This document shows positions 43,401 through 52,414 of a stretch of 64,000 nucleotides of DNA, in pieces. The stretch is from NCBI GenBank assembly GCA_021773075.1, contig JAJFKT010000012.1, positions 248,001 to 312,000 of the forward strand. The letters run 5' to 3'. Under the pieces are notes generated by a model. That model was given only the letters and a program-made list of their open reading frames with translations. It did not search any database and was not told where the DNA came from. This stretch comes from Woeseiaceae bacterium. Its GTDB lineage: Bacteria; Pseudomonadota; Gammaproteobacteria; Steroidobacterales; Woeseiaceae. A program made the position numbers and the translations under genes. The first letter of the stretch is position 1; the number at the start of each line of letters is the position of its first letter.

Positions 43401-43473
43401 CTTGCCGGGGAAATTAGCGCCCATGCCACAAAAATACAAGTAATATCATCGCAATCGGCAACAGGAGAGCGAA

Positions 43474-44037
43474 TTGAGTTTCTTTGAGTTTGTACTGGTC
43501 CTCGCGTCTGTCATCTACGCCCTTGCCATCGCTCAGCTGCTTGCCGGTGCCAGCCGCGTTTCACAGTCGGATCTGGAGCAACGATTTTATCTCCCGCACG
43601 CAGCCTGGATATCTGTTTTGTTCCTCGGTCCGCTGCTTACCTGGTGGAGTCTCTGGGCGCTACGCGATATCGAATGGACGTTTGCGGCTTTCTTTTTGAT
43701 TATTATGCAGCCGGTCGTCGTTTATTACGCCTGTTCGTTAATTGCGCCGACCGAATGGCCGAAGTCGGTCAGTACGCTCGAGGAACAGTTTTCCCGCATT
43801 CGACGGCCGTTGATGGTCACATATCTAATCAGCCTGACCCTCACATCAACGGATGGCGTCATCTTGCTGGGCGAGCCATTCTGGCACACCGGCAGGTATT
43901 TTCATCTGGTCATGGTCACGGCTTTGTTTTTTGGGTTCTTTGTTGACAGACCTAAGACACGCTCGATTGTCGCTTTGCTTCTCTTGTCGGCGATGGTTTT
44001 CATTATCGTCGTACGCTTTTGGACGCCAGCTGGATAA
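43474..44037 (+). CDS. Unknown polytopic membrane protein
   Basis: 187 residues starting at a TTG with AGGAG about eight bases upstream. Five to six hydrophobic segments cover almost the whole chain: FEFVLVLASVIYALAIAQLL, WISVLFLGPLLTWWSLWAL, FAAFFLIIMQPVVVYYAC and three more. The opening FFEFVLVLASVIYALAIA is seen in an uncharacterised family of bacterial membrane proteins. No catalytic motif is visible. It is divergent from ileS, and its 5' region probably overlaps the ileS promoter. It converges with the DksA-like gene. Confidence 0.8.
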   Translation: MSFFEFVLVLASVIYALAIAQLLAGASRVSQSDLEQRFYLPHAAWISVLFLGPLLTWWSLWALRDIEWTFAAFFLIIMQPVVVYYACSLIAPTEWPKSVSTLEEQFSRIRRPLMVTYLISLTLTSTDGVILLGEPFWHTGRYFHLVMVTALFFGFFVDRPKTRSIVALLLLSAMVFIIVVRFWTPAG

Positions 44038-44047
44038 GCCTCTCGCT

Positions 44048-44410
44048 CTATGCGTTTTCGGCTTCGTTGGCGCAGTCGATGCAAAGAGTAACGGTCGGAT
44101 CGAATTCGAGTCGATTGGGATCTATGTCCTCGTCACACTCCCCGCAACGTCCATAGTCACCATCGTCGATGCGTTTTAGCGCCGCGCTAATGCGCCTCAA
44201 TGTGGCCTGCCGACGATGCCCCGCTGCTTGCGCCATAGATTGGGCCTGCATTGCATCCATCCGCGATAAGCGACCCACTTTGGATTGATCCAGCTCGACG
44301 ACAGCGGATGACTCTGCGTTCGACGCAGCAATGCTCTCGATTTCCGCGCGTAATGTGAGGAGTTTTTCTCGCCACTCGGCACTCATGTGTAGCTGTACTC
44401 GGAATTGCAT
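44048..44410 (-). CDS. TraR/DksA-family zinc-finger protein
   Basis: 120 residues. A helical coiled-coil N-terminal half (EKLLTLRAEIESIAASNAES...) is followed by RISAALKRIDDGDYGRCGECDEDI and LCIDCANEAE, giving the four-cysteine zinc finger (CGEC/CIDC). The length and the GxYGxCxxC phrase place it in the short TraR/DksA group, regulators that bind in the secondary channel of RNA polymerase. The acidic tip residues cannot be judged well. The start is uncertain; an ATG at 44386 is an alternative. It is convergent with the membrane-protein gene. Confidence 0.9.
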   Translation of the reverse strand: MQFRVQLHMSAEWREKLLTLRAEIESIAASNAESSAVVELDQSKVGRLSRMDAMQAQSMAQAAGHRRQATLRRISAALKRIDDGDYGRCGECDEDIDPNRLEFDPTVTLCIDCANEAENA

Positions 44411-44444
44411 TGCGGACAGTTCGGCAGGCTCATAAGGTCATCAC

Positions 44445-45251
44445 TCAGTTCGCGATCGCAACATAAGCTTCGCGCCGCATGCAGCCGCTGTCGATAAGTT
44501 GAATCTGATCTTCGCGATGCGCTCTTTTCGAGAGCAACTCCTCTTCGCCCAGCAACTCGACGAGCTCTTTTTCGTACTCGTGAGTTCCATCGACCAGTCG
44601 TTGCAGGCTATCGCGGTACTCAGATGTCACGTCGCGACAATTAAATACCTTCCATCCAGAATCTTGCAACATGACGGAGTAGTTTCCATCGAGGCCGATG
44701 AACGGCGGACCGGTTTCGAACACCTTTTGTTGCTGCTCCGCTGACAATCCTTGCGCTGGCAAGATAACCGAAAAATGCATACGCGCACTGTTGCGGGCGA
44801 CTCGCCTGGACTCTTTTAGCATTTCGAGTTTTTCCGGCAGGCAACACAAGACATCAGAATGCGTAATACGATCGAAACTTCTGTCACCGAAAGGGATTGC
44901 CGTTCCGCTCCCCGAGACAATACTGACTCTGGCCTGCATACCATCGCTCAACGCCCTTTCTGCCGCTTGTGACAGTGCGTTCAACGGAATATCCAGCAAG
45001 GTTACATTGCAATTCGATAGCTTCCCGAGCAACAAACCAGGCCAACCTGCGCCTGCACCGATATCCAGTAACTGGCTGCCAGAACCCAGTTGCAGGGACT
45101 CGACAATCTCATCGACCTGCTCACGCGTCGTCCAGCTGGTGCCGCCATAGTCACAGCCCAGTGCAAGCTGCTCGAGTCTTTTGATTTCTGGCAATTTCGA
45201 AAGATCGTAACTGCCGGCGAAATCACAACAGGATTCGGGTGAACACGTCAT
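44445..45251 (-). CDS. Class I SAM-dependent methyltransferase
   Basis: 268 residues. Motif I LLDIGAGAGWPGLLLG (about 61-76), motif II-like VTLLDIPLNAL, and FDRITHSDVLCCLPEKL are of the class I Rossmann methyltransferases. The N-terminus has Cys8-Cys9 in a short leader. The substrate is unknown. Its start overlaps the stop of the upstream acyltransferase gene by four bases, so the two are coupled; a role in lipid or membrane modification would fit the pair but is inference. Confidence 0.88.
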   Translation of the reverse strand: MTCSPESCCDFAGSYDLSKLPEIKRLEQLALGCDYGGTSWTTREQVDEIVESLQLGSGSQLLDIGAGAGWPGLLLGKLSNCNVTLLDIPLNALSQAAERALSDGMQARVSIVSGSGTAIPFGDRSFDRITHSDVLCCLPEKLEMLKESRRVARNSARMHFSVILPAQGLSAEQQQKVFETGPPFIGLDGNYSVMLQDSGWKVFNCRDVTSEYRDSLQRLVDGTHEYEKELVELLGEEELLSKRAHREDQIQLIDSGCMRREAYVAIAN

Positions 45252-46630
45252 TCGTCGGATTGTATAACGCCAGTGGACTTGAAATCCTGATTTGAGAAAA
45301 GCCTCGGATTCGAAGCATCCGTGTATCGGTCTGCCAGGAAGCGAACCTTCTCGACCAGCTCGGCCCGCACAGTATGCAAATTTTCGATCTCAGCTCGTAG
45401 TCGGGTCCGACGCAGAATCGATGCCATCGACGCAAGCAAGGTCGCCTGAGCTTCCATCACCCATAACGACGCTGAGAAACTCAGGGTTAGTCCGATAACA
45501 GTGACAAACGCCCATACGGTGCCGAAGTAGTTGCCAATAAGGACAATCACAAACAAATACAGAACCGGCAGTACCGCCATCGTTGCGAAGACCTTCAAGG
45601 TCGCGACATCATCCTGTTCGTAACTAAAGCGCTCACCAACAAACGCGGCCAACCATCCGACGGGTAAATGTAACAACACACCGGGAATGGCGATCGGCAA
45701 CAGCAACATCAGCGAAATTGATCGGGCCATAAGTCGCGATATTGCTTTGCTGACTGAGACTTTCTTGCGCAACTGGTAGTCCTTGAGTCCGAGAGCATCC
45801 AGGCGCGACTGGTAGTCATCCACCAGTTGCCGAAATCTGACCGTTTCGGGCTCATCGGCCGCATCCAGGTAGGCCTTCATGAAGCGGCGATTCAGTTCGA
45901 CATACTCGTTCGGCGTAAGTTTGGCCATTGCCGGCTTGTACAATCGCCGTGCCGTTTGAACGAATCGCAGGGTACTCCAGTCTGGAGCATTCAGTGTCAC
46001 CGCCTTTAACGATTCTGCGAGATGTGCCGTCAACTTTCTTACAGTGGCACGTTCATCGGCCTTGAACTCGTCGATCCATTGCTCATCGATAAGTAGCGGC
46101 TCACCGAACTCGATAAGCACCTGACTCCGGAATCGGTGTCTGTGAATATAATTGAGGCCGCAGGGAACGATGGTCACTTTTACCAAACCGCGGGCGGCAA
46201 CAGACAGTGCGATTCGCGCTGTACCGGTTTTGAGTGTCGACAGTTGTGACTCGGTGTGACTGACGCCCTCCGGGAAAATGCCCATGCAGTTGCCGCTTTC
46301 GATAACTTCAAACAGTTTGCTAAAAGCGTGGCTATTATCGACCTCACCGTCGTGTTCTTCCCGCCGGTTTACCGGGACCGCTCCGGAAGCGTCGAGCATG
46401 CGCCCGAGCATTTTATATTTCCAAAGTTTGGCATTGGCCATGAAGTGCAGCGGCCAGCGGCCGCAACGCGACGTCAACAGCCAGCCATCCATCAAGGCAT
46501 TGGGATGATTGCCCGCGAAAATCACCGGGCCTTCGGTCGGAATATGCTCCTCTCCGACGACGTCGATGCGTCGAAAAAAAGTGTTTGTGATCAGGTGAAT
46601 CATCGAGATGATCAGGCGTTGAGTCATCAC
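45248..46630 (-). CDS. Glycerolipid acyltransferase with membrane C-terminus
   Basis: 460 residues. The PlsC-type acyltransferase motif NHPNALMDGW (His42, Asp48) lies near the N-terminus; motif III is IFPEGVSHTESQL near 113-125. After the acyltransferase domain, a helical region follows and then two or more membrane segments (LMLLLPIAIPGVLLHLPVG, VLPVLYLFVIVLIGNYF, FVTVIGLTLSFSASLWVM). This long form resembles acyltransferases of the PlsC family with additional membrane region. It transfers acyl chains to glycerol phosphate or lysophospholipid; exact acceptor unknown. Divergent from the epoxide hydrolase-like gene and overlapping the methyltransferase gene. Confidence 0.9.
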   Translation of the reverse strand: MMTQRLIISMIHLITNTFFRRIDVVGEEHIPTEGPVIFAGNHPNALMDGWLLTSRCGRWPLHFMANAKLWKYKMLGRMLDASGAVPVNRREEHDGEVDNSHAFSKLFEVIESGNCMGIFPEGVSHTESQLSTLKTGTARIALSVAARGLVKVTIVPCGLNYIHRHRFRSQVLIEFGEPLLIDEQWIDEFKADERATVRKLTAHLAESLKAVTLNAPDWSTLRFVQTARRLYKPAMAKLTPNEYVELNRRFMKAYLDAADEPETVRFRQLVDDYQSRLDALGLKDYQLRKKVSVSKAISRLMARSISLMLLLPIAIPGVLLHLPVGWLAAFVGERFSYEQDDVATLKVFATMAVLPVLYLFVIVLIGNYFGTVWAFVTVIGLTLSFSASLWVMEAQATLLASMASILRRTRLRAEIENLHTVRAELVEKVRFLADRYTDASNPRLFSNQDFKSTGVIQSDE

Positions 46631-46697
46631 GGCCCTCCGCTTCTGTGTCGGATACGCCCACTTTGCGATCCGGCGTAGTTTGCTGTCAAATACATCG

Positions 46698-47636
46698 ATG
46701 TTTCCGGACCCTCATTTCGTTACCAGCAACGGTATTCGCATGGCCGTTTACGAGGAAGGCGAAGGACCTGCTGTCATTATGGTGCACGGCTTCCCGGAAC
46801 TCGCGTTTTCCTGGCGACATCAGCTGCCCGCGCTTGCGCAGGCAGGTTTCCGCACAATTGCACCGGACATGCGTGGCTATGGCCAGACCGAGTCGCCAGC
46901 CGGCGTCGATCAATACACCGTGGCGAAGTTGATAAGTGACCTACAGGGCCTGCTCGATACCCTTGAGATTTCGCGAGCAACGTTTGTCGGTCACGACTGG
47001 GGTGCATTCGTACTTTGGCAAATGGCGATGCTCGCGCCCGAACGGATCGACGGTTTGGTCATACTGGGTATTCCGCACTACCCACGATTACCCATCGACC
47101 CTATTGCGTTGTTTCGGCAGAAGTTTGGTGACGATTTCTACATCGTGAATTTTCAGGATTCCGATGCCGCGGACAAAGCATTCGAAAAGAACCCGGGGCA
47201 TCTGTTCGACATGATGATGCGCAAGAACCAGATCACGCGACAGCAGTTTGAGCAGCTGCCGCCGCAAATGAGGGTACTGAGCCTTTTGAAAATGATGGAG
47301 CGAACGGAGTCCAGCGGCGAAGCATTGCTGTCGGATGACGAGCGAAGCTATTTTGTTGACGCATTCACGAACACCGGTTTCACCAATCCGATCAACTGGT
47401 ATCGAAACTGGAGCCGAAATTGGCGCGAGCTTGCGGGTATTAACCAGATCATCAATATTCCGACGCTTTTTATCGGCGCCGCCGATGATGTCGTCATTGC
47501 GCCCGAGCAGATTGAGGCGATGAAACCGCTGGTGTCGAACCTCACCGTCGAGATGCTCGATCCTTGCGGACACTGGATCCAGCAGGAGCGTCCAGAGGAC
47601 GTCAATCGGCTTATTATTGATTGGTTAGGCCGATAA
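46698..47636 (+). CDS. Alpha/beta hydrolase, epoxide hydrolase-like
   Basis: 312 residues from ATG 46698; the ORF-track start is a TTG six codons earlier. The oxyanion HGFPE is at 30-34, the nucleophile Asp100 in VGHDWGAF, the acid in GAADDVVIAPEQ, and the base His in CGHWIQQE. An aspartate nucleophile with HGFPE and DMRGYGQTE is the pattern of soluble epoxide hydrolases. The dehalogenase at 17.7 kb shares the fold but carries HGEP and a different halide site. It is divergent from the acyltransferase gene. The epoxide substrate is unknown. Confidence 0.9.
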   Translation: MFPDPHFVTSNGIRMAVYEEGEGPAVIMVHGFPELAFSWRHQLPALAQAGFRTIAPDMRGYGQTESPAGVDQYTVAKLISDLQGLLDTLEISRATFVGHDWGAFVLWQMAMLAPERIDGLVILGIPHYPRLPIDPIALFRQKFGDDFYIVNFQDSDAADKAFEKNPGHLFDMMMRKNQITRQQFEQLPPQMRVLSLLKMMERTESSGEALLSDDERSYFVDAFTNTGFTNPINWYRNWSRNWRELAGINQIINIPTLFIGAADDVVIAPEQIEAMKPLVSNLTVEMLDPCGHWIQQERPEDVNRLIIDWLGR

Positions 47637-47990
47637 TTGCCTTAACGTCCTGAAAAATCGCCAAAATCATCATTAAGTACTGGGTTTTCTCGTTTCTTGA
47701 GACGATTGTCCTACGTAGAATAGGAAGTAGAATACGATCCCAGTTTTTGAGTTTTTTTCGGATTTTTACTGGAAATAACGGTTTTATGGTTAGTTTTCCG
47801 GATATTTTTTCGATCATCTCGTGCCCGCTCAACTTTTTCCTCGACTACAATAGGAAGGACCGAATCACCAATGCACCAATATTCGGTTTAGATACTCAAA
47901 ATAGTCGGCTTTTCTCTCATAATCATCGAAGTTGCCGGTAACGTGCAATACCTTTCAACCCATTTGTTCTGATGTTCTCCGTCTTAGAGT
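47637..47990. other. AT-rich intergenic region without clear gene
   Basis: About 350 bases that are markedly AT-richer than the rest of the window. The phrase TAxAATAGGAAG occurs twice (near 47715 and 47848). A 72-codon minus ORF here has no recognisable features and is not accepted. No hairpin terminator is obvious. Confidence 0.5.
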
Positions 47991-48398
47991 TTATCGCCAT
48001 GGGTCGGTTTTTTCGATTTTCGATGCTTTTAGGACCCTAATCCCCTGAAGATAGGATAAGTAGGCGATCCCAGCGACGATTATGAAATTAATGATCTCCT
48101 CCGTCGTGACAGAGTCCCTCCCCGACTCAATCATCTCGTCCGTCACCACCATGACCCGGACACCCATGGATAGGGTCAGCGCCACTACTGCGACCAGCGA
48201 CTCGACGATACCGATGATAAGGACCCAGGCTGGACGCCACAGCATTAGGCCGAGGCAGGCGTAGCAGAATACGTAGTAGACCAGTCTAGCCATAGGATAG
48301 GGATCGAGGAAAGCCGCCCTGATACTGATTCCCAGGAAAAAGTCGAGCAGGACGAAGATAATTGTCGCCGCATAATAGAGCGTGATTGGCCGGTCCAT
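47991..48398 (-). CDS. Unknown small membrane protein (four helices)
   Basis: 135 residues with about four membrane segments (LYYAATIIFVLLDFFLGISI, LVYYVFCYACLGLMLW, AWVLIIGIVESLVAVVALTLSMG, IINFIIVAGIAYLSYLQGI). No catalytic motif is visible. The gene lies in an AT-rich stretch, which may indicate an acquired segment. It is divergent from msrP with a gap of about 85 bases. Confidence 0.7.
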   Translation of the reverse strand: MDRPITLYYAATIIFVLLDFFLGISIRAAFLDPYPMARLVYYVFCYACLGLMLWRPAWVLIIGIVESLVAVVALTLSMGVRVMVVTDEMIESGRDSVTTEEIINFIIVAGIAYLSYLQGIRVLKASKIEKTDPWR

Positions 48399-48484
48399 GA
48401 ACTGAGCATTACGCGATTTTTCAAGCGTTGCAATAATCGGGCTTTAGATCTGGTCTAATATGGAAAGGCCACAGGGGTGTCAAA

Positions 48485-49444
48485 GTGCTAATTAGAAAAT
48501 CGAGCGACATTCGTCCGTCGGAAATAACGAGCGAGGCAAATTACATCAATCGCCGCGACTTCATTCGCGCCGGCGCAATCGCGGGCAGTTCCCTTATTGC
48601 ACCCGGCGCCATTGGCGCCGTGATCCCGGATGGCCGCCTGGCGAGCTTACCGAACGTTACGAAGAGTCCACTGAGCACTGACGAAGCGCCAAACAGCTTC
48701 GAAGACATTTCCACGTACAACAACTTCTACGAGTTTGGTCTGGGTAAGGGTGATCCCTTTGTGCAGGCTGAAAATTTCAAGCCGCGGCCCTGGACAATCG
48801 AGGTGTCAGGCGAGGCAGAAAAAACCGGCAGCTTCGATTTCGATGACTTCATGAAGCCGTTCGATCTAGAAGAACGCATCTATCGAATGCGCTGCGTCGA
48901 AGCCTGGTCAATGGTAATTCCCTGGGTCGGCATTTCGCTGGCTGACGTTGTTAAGCACTTTCAACCGACATCGAAGGCACAGTACGTCGCGTTCGAAACA
49001 TTGAATGATCGCGAGCAGATGCCTGGTCTTCGCGGCCGGTCATTAGATTGGCCCTACCGGGAAGGACTTACCATTGCCGAAGCAACCAACCCGCTGGCAA
49101 TTTTGGCGGTCGGTATCTACGGCAATGCGATACCGAATCAAAACGGCGCGCCAATTCGACTTGTCGTGCCATGGAAGTACGGCTTCAAGGGAATCAAAAG
49201 CATCGTCAAGATCAAGTTCATGTCGAGACGCCCGAAGAACAGCTGGAATATGGCGATTCCCACCGAATACGGTTTTTACGCGAACGTAAACCCGGAAGTA
49301 AGTCATCCTCGTTGGAGCCAGGCGCGTGAGCGACGCATAGGTGGAAGCTTGTTTGCCAGCAAGCAGGACACATTGATGTTCAATGGCTATGGTGAACAAG
49401 TCGCGCATTTGTACAAAAACCTCGACCTTCGCCGTAACTTCTAA
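48485..49444 (+). CDS. msrP: Periplasmic methionine sulfoxide reductase, catalytic subunit
   Basis: 319 residues starting at a GTG. The twin-arginine signal NRRDFIRAG (Arg23-Arg24) targets the folded molybdoenzyme to the periplasm. The molybdenum ligand Cys137 lies in YRMRCVEAWSMVIPW; GNAIPNQNGAPIRLVVPWKYGFKGIKS and ALGIYG-like phrases are of the sulfite-oxidase fold (YedY). MsrP repairs methionine sulfoxides in envelope proteins and receives electrons from MsrQ, encoded six bases downstream. Complete catalytic subunit. Confidence 0.97.
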   Translation: MLIRKSSDIRPSEITSEANYINRRDFIRAGAIAGSSLIAPGAIGAVIPDGRLASLPNVTKSPLSTDEAPNSFEDISTYNNFYEFGLGKGDPFVQAENFKPRPWTIEVSGEAEKTGSFDFDDFMKPFDLEERIYRMRCVEAWSMVIPWVGISLADVVKHFQPTSKAQYVAFETLNDREQMPGLRGRSLDWPYREGLTIAEATNPLAILAVGIYGNAIPNQNGAPIRLVVPWKYGFKGIKSIVKIKFMSRRPKNSWNMAIPTEYGFYANVNPEVSHPRWSQARERRIGGSLFASKQDTLMFNGYGEQVAHLYKNLDLRRNF

Positions 49445-49450
49445 GCTACA

Positions 49451-50077
49451 TTGAACACGTTGCAACAAATTCGGTTCGTCTGGAAACCGATCGTCTTCCT
49501 GATATGCCTGATACCCGCACTGCTGGTCGTTGCAGCTACAGTCGGTATTAGTGGTGACCTTGGTGCGAATCCGGTCGAAGCAGTTTTGGATCGATTCGGC
49601 AACTGGGCTTTGGGCTTCATCATGATTACGCTAGGGGTAACTCCGCTACGACGCATCACCGGGTGGAACTGGTTGTTGCGCTTTCGCCGCATGCTAGGCC
49701 TGTTCACCTTCTTCTACGCCCTGATGCATTTCGTAACCTGGTTGGTTTTGGACCGTGAGTTACGTTTAAGTGACATCATCGAAGACCTGACCGAGAGACC
49801 GTTCATCACGCTCGGCTTTACTGCAGTACTGTTACTCACCGCCATGGCAATAACGTCGTTCACTGCCTTGCGCCGCCGCATGGGTCGCAATTGGCAAAAG
49901 CTGCATTACTCCGCCTACGCTGTTGGTGCTCTGGGAGTTTGGCATTACTGGTGGCAGGTCAAGAAGGATGTTACAGAACCACTAATCTATGCCGCCGTCC
50001 TCACTGTATTACTTGGCATCCGCTTGCTCTGGTCACTGAAGCATAAAAAACCGGGGCGACATCGGCCGCCCCGGTAA
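49451..50077 (+). CDS. msrQ: Membrane haem subunit MsrQ
   Basis: 208 residues starting at a TTG six bases after msrP. About six membrane helices carry the ferric-reductase-like domain; ITLGVTPLRRITGWNWLLRFRRMLGLFTFFYAL and MHFVTWLVLD supply the haem-binding histidine region, with HYSAYAVGALGVWHYWW near the C-terminus. MsrQ passes electrons from the quinone pool to MsrP. The 3' end of the gene contains a hairpin that acts as terminator for the convergent hsp20 gene (50045-50074). Confidence 0.95.
   Translation: MNTLQQIRFVWKPIVFLICLIPALLVVAATVGISGDLGANPVEAVLDRFGNWALGFIMITLGVTPLRRITGWNWLLRFRRMLGLFTFFYALMHFVTWLVLDRELRLSDIIEDLTERPFITLGFTAVLLLTAMAITSFTALRRRMGRNWQKLHYSAYAVGALGVWHYWWQVKKDVTEPLIYAAVLTVLLGIRLLWSLKHKKPGRHRPPR
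50045..50074 (-). terminator. Terminator of hsp20, nested in the msrQ 3' end
   Basis: On the minus strand the stem CCGGGGCG/CGCCCCGG with an 8-base loop is followed by TTTTTT. It lies about 20 bases after the hsp20 stop codon and inside the last codons of msrQ, so one sequence serves both as coding DNA and as terminator. Confidence 0.85.
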
Positions 50078-50095
50078 CCTCACACTGGCGCGTCG

Positions 50096-50584
50096 CTAGG
50101 CGACTTTTATAGTGTGACGTTCAGCTACCTCAAGTTTGGGCAGCACGATCTCCAAGATGCCATCGTTGAGTTCAGCGCGGATATTTTCTGCATCCACCGC
50201 TATCGGCAAAGCGACAGTTCTCATCAATTTGCCGTAACCAACCTCATGACGATAGTAAGCATCCTTTCGATCTTCTTCCTCAAACTCTCTTTCAGCCTCA
50301 ATCATGAGTCGATCGCCCATGATCGTGACCTCGATGTCGTCTTTCTCGACACCGGGTAGCTCACCGCGGACAATGAGCTCCTTTTCGTGGTCGATAACGT
50401 CCAGGCGAAAACTGCGCTCGTAGTCAACACCCATCGGCCATCTCCATCCAAGTGGCTCAAACGTCTCCATCCAGCGGCGTGGTGGGAAGTCCTCAAAGAA
50501 CTCCTCCATGCTGTGGGTGAGAGGCGCTGCCCGCTTTACATCAACAAACCTCCTGCGAGGTTCGAATTTGCTAAGAATGGACAT
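50096..50584 (-). CDS. Hsp20/alpha-crystallin small heat-shock protein
   Basis: 162 residues from ATG 50584; a strong GGAAGGAGG lies 8 bases upstream, which decides against the ORF-track GTG at 50593. The alpha-crystallin domain covers about 58-162. It includes FRLDVIDHEKELIVRGELPGVEKDDIEV and ADNAELNDGIL-like closing strands (RAELNDGILEIVLPKLEV). The N-terminal arm with SMEEFFEDFPP is variable as usual. The protein prevents aggregation of unfolded proteins. Its upstream region shows no CIRCE element; the regulator cannot be read. Confidence 0.93.
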   Translation of the reverse strand: MSILSKFEPRRRFVDVKRAAPLTHSMEEFFEDFPPRRWMETFEPLGWRWPMGVDYERSFRLDVIDHEKELIVRGELPGVEKDDIEVTIMGDRLMIEAEREFEEEDRKDAYYRHEVGYGKLMRTVALPIAVDAENIRAELNDGILEIVLPKLEVAERHTIKVA

Positions 50585-51184
50585 CTCAATCACCTCCTTC
50601 CCTTTGCGACACTGACGAACCCGCGTCAGCAGATCCTTTATAGACCTACCTCGTCAATGCGCAATTCGGGCTTGTTCGGATTGACATGATTCTGGCAGTA
50701 CCCGGCAAAGTGACAGTCCAGGTGAAATCAACTCAGCTTTCGTTTACTGACGTCCATATACCATTGCTCCGAACAAGGCTGCTGGCCAGGATCAGAGGTC
50801 GGCGCAACCCGACAGGAGCAGACGATGAAAATGCAAAGCGGAACAGATAATCGAATCACATTCACAATATCTTTACTCGACGGCTGAACGATTTAATGAA
50901 GATGTTGCGTTGACCGGTTGAAAACGCAGACATTAGCCGTCGGACGGCTCCAGTGCATGCGATCGACGCAGAACGACTAAGAGCGGTCGTCTGTCCATGT
51001 CAGTTAGGCGAACGGACGAGTACCAGCCTCTTGACAGGCGGGAGGTGCCCGTTGCGAACATTCAACGATTGATCCAGGTGGACCTCGGTAAACCCCTTGT
51101 GGACAAAATATAACAATTAGACTATCGTCGGCTTGCTTTAAATGGGCAAAAAAGAACAATAATAGACATAAGGAGCACCAACTC
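50585..51184. other. Long intergenic region, nothing convincing
   Basis: About 600 bases between hsp20 and the PEGA lipoprotein gene. A 20-codon ORF (ATG 50824, with AGGAGCAG upstream) reads MKMQSGTDNRITFTISLLDG; it is too short to accept. A small perfect hairpin AGCCGTC-G-GACGGCT occurs near 50936. No RNA gene was recognised. The hsp20 and PEGA promoters must lie here. Confidence 0.45.
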
Positions 51185-51796
51185 ATGAGTATGCCAATGA
51201 TTAGCATGCGAACTTCGGTATGCAGAATATTCGCGTTATTATTCGTGTTTGTTCTTACAAGTGGCTGCGCGACAATCATAAAGGGGACGACACAGGGAAT
51301 CCCAATCAACTCAGATCCTTCCGGAGCCGACATTTTAGTTGATGGCATGCTTGTCGGGACGACACCAGCCGACGTTGAAGTGAAGCGGAAACGTGACCAC
51401 CTCATCGTGATCGAAAAGAAAGACTATGCCCCCAAGAGTATCGCTGTAGTTAAGAACGTAGGTGGCGCTGTGTGGGGAAACATTATTGCAGGCGGTTTGA
51501 TCGGCTGGGGAGTGGATGCCGCCTCTGGAGCGCAAAATAATCTTACGCCTAAGACGATATCCGTCAAGCTAGAACCCGTCGGGGAAGGCGGCCAGGCAAC
51601 AGACTCTGGCCAAAACTCATCGGTAGGAATTGGGAAACTCAACGATCTAGATCAAATGAGAGAAGACGACCAAATCTCCGACGAGGAATACACGAGGGCT
51701 AGAGTCGTATTGATCGAAAAGTATTTCCCAGAAATGATACCTGAACCGGACGAAACGGAGCCAGCTGGATCAGGTAGCACTGGGCTAGATCAGTGA
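51185..51796 (+). CDS. PEGA-domain lipoprotein with SHOCT-like tail
   Basis: 203 residues. The lipoprotein signal peptide has SGCATI near residue 28. A PEGA domain follows (INSDPSGADILVDGMLVGTTPADVEV), typical of surface-associated beta structures, and a helical glycine-rich hydrophobic stretch (GGAVWGNIIAGGLIGWGVDAASG). The C-terminus LNDLDQMREDDQISDEEYTRARVVLIEKYF is a short SHOCT-like helix pair. The region is AT-richer than the core genes. A terminator follows 40 bases after the stop. Confidence 0.85.
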   Translation: MSMPMISMRTSVCRIFALLFVFVLTSGCATIIKGTTQGIPINSDPSGADILVDGMLVGTTPADVEVKRKRDHLIVIEKKDYAPKSIAVVKNVGGAVWGNIIAGGLIGWGVDAASGAQNNLTPKTISVKLEPVGEGGQATDSGQNSSVGIGKLNDLDQMREDDQISDEEYTRARVVLIEKYFPEMIPEPDETEPAGSGSTGLDQ

Positions 51797-51837
51797 CGCA
51801 GTACTTTTGTTTTCGGAATTGATACCAGTATTACAGA

Positions 51838-51858
51838 CCCCGCTTCGGCGGGGTTTTT
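51838..51858 (+). terminator. Terminator after PEGA lipoprotein gene
   Basis: The stem CCCCGC/GCGGGG with loop TTCG is followed by TTTTT. A UUCG tetraloop closes it; typical Rho-independent terminator placed 41 bases downstream of the stop codon. Confidence 0.93.
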
Positions 51859-51931
51859 GTTAGCCGAAAATGACCACTCTTGTCTAAAGCATAATGACCG
51901 AACTGCTGATTAACTAGAGGGTGCCAACAGC

Positions 51932-52339
51932 ATGAATGTGTTTTTTTACGGCCTTTTTATGGACGGAGGCCTTCTCGCAGAGAAGGGGATAACGCCGAGT
52001 AACGCGGAGGTCGGATACGTTGATGAATTCGCGCTCCGTATCGGAGAGCGGGCAACACTTGTAAGCTCTGCCGGTGCCCGCTCGTACGGCGTCATGATGA
52101 ATATTTCTTCCGATCAAGCGAATGAGCTGTATTCGGATAAGAGCGTCGCGGACTATGTACCAGAATCAGTAATCGTAGAACTCGTCGGTGGAAGCAAGGC
52201 CGAAGCCGAATGTTACAACTTGCCTGTTGACAGGGTCACTGGGACCAACAAGATCTACGCCGAAGCTCTGTTGGAGATAGCGAGCAAGCTGGGCTTGCCT
52301 GAAAGTTATTTGCTCGAAATAAGTGAAGCTGCAATCTAA
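51932..52339 (+). CDS. Gamma-glutamylcyclotransferase-like protein
   Basis: 135 residues. The opening MNVFFYGLFMDGGLL matches the YGxxM phosphate/substrate loop of the GGCT/AIG2 fold. The later ELVGGSKAEAECYNLP is a strand of the same barrel. The usual catalytic glutamate position is not certain here. The family splits gamma-glutamyl peptides or modified amino groups; whether this copy is active is unclear. It stands alone after the PEGA gene in an accessory-looking region. Confidence 0.75.
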   Translation: MNVFFYGLFMDGGLLAEKGITPSNAEVGYVDEFALRIGERATLVSSAGARSYGVMMNISSDQANELYSDKSVADYVPESVIVELVGGSKAEAECYNLPVDRVTGTNKIYAEALLEIASKLGLPESYLLEISEAAI

Positions 52340-52414
52340 GTTCTTGATTCCAGCGGAACGACCGGTAAGGTTGTACAAACTAATCTGAGCTATTCACTGG
52401 GTGTGGAGGCGCGA

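Noticed and set aside
47614-47832. 72-codon minus ORF in the AT-rich gap
   Set aside because: No ribosome binding site, domain or signal peptide; overlaps the end of the epoxide hydrolase-like gene.
51004-51405. 133-codon minus ORF overlapping the PEGA gene
   Set aside because: Antisense to a lipoprotein gene with convincing signal peptide and terminator.
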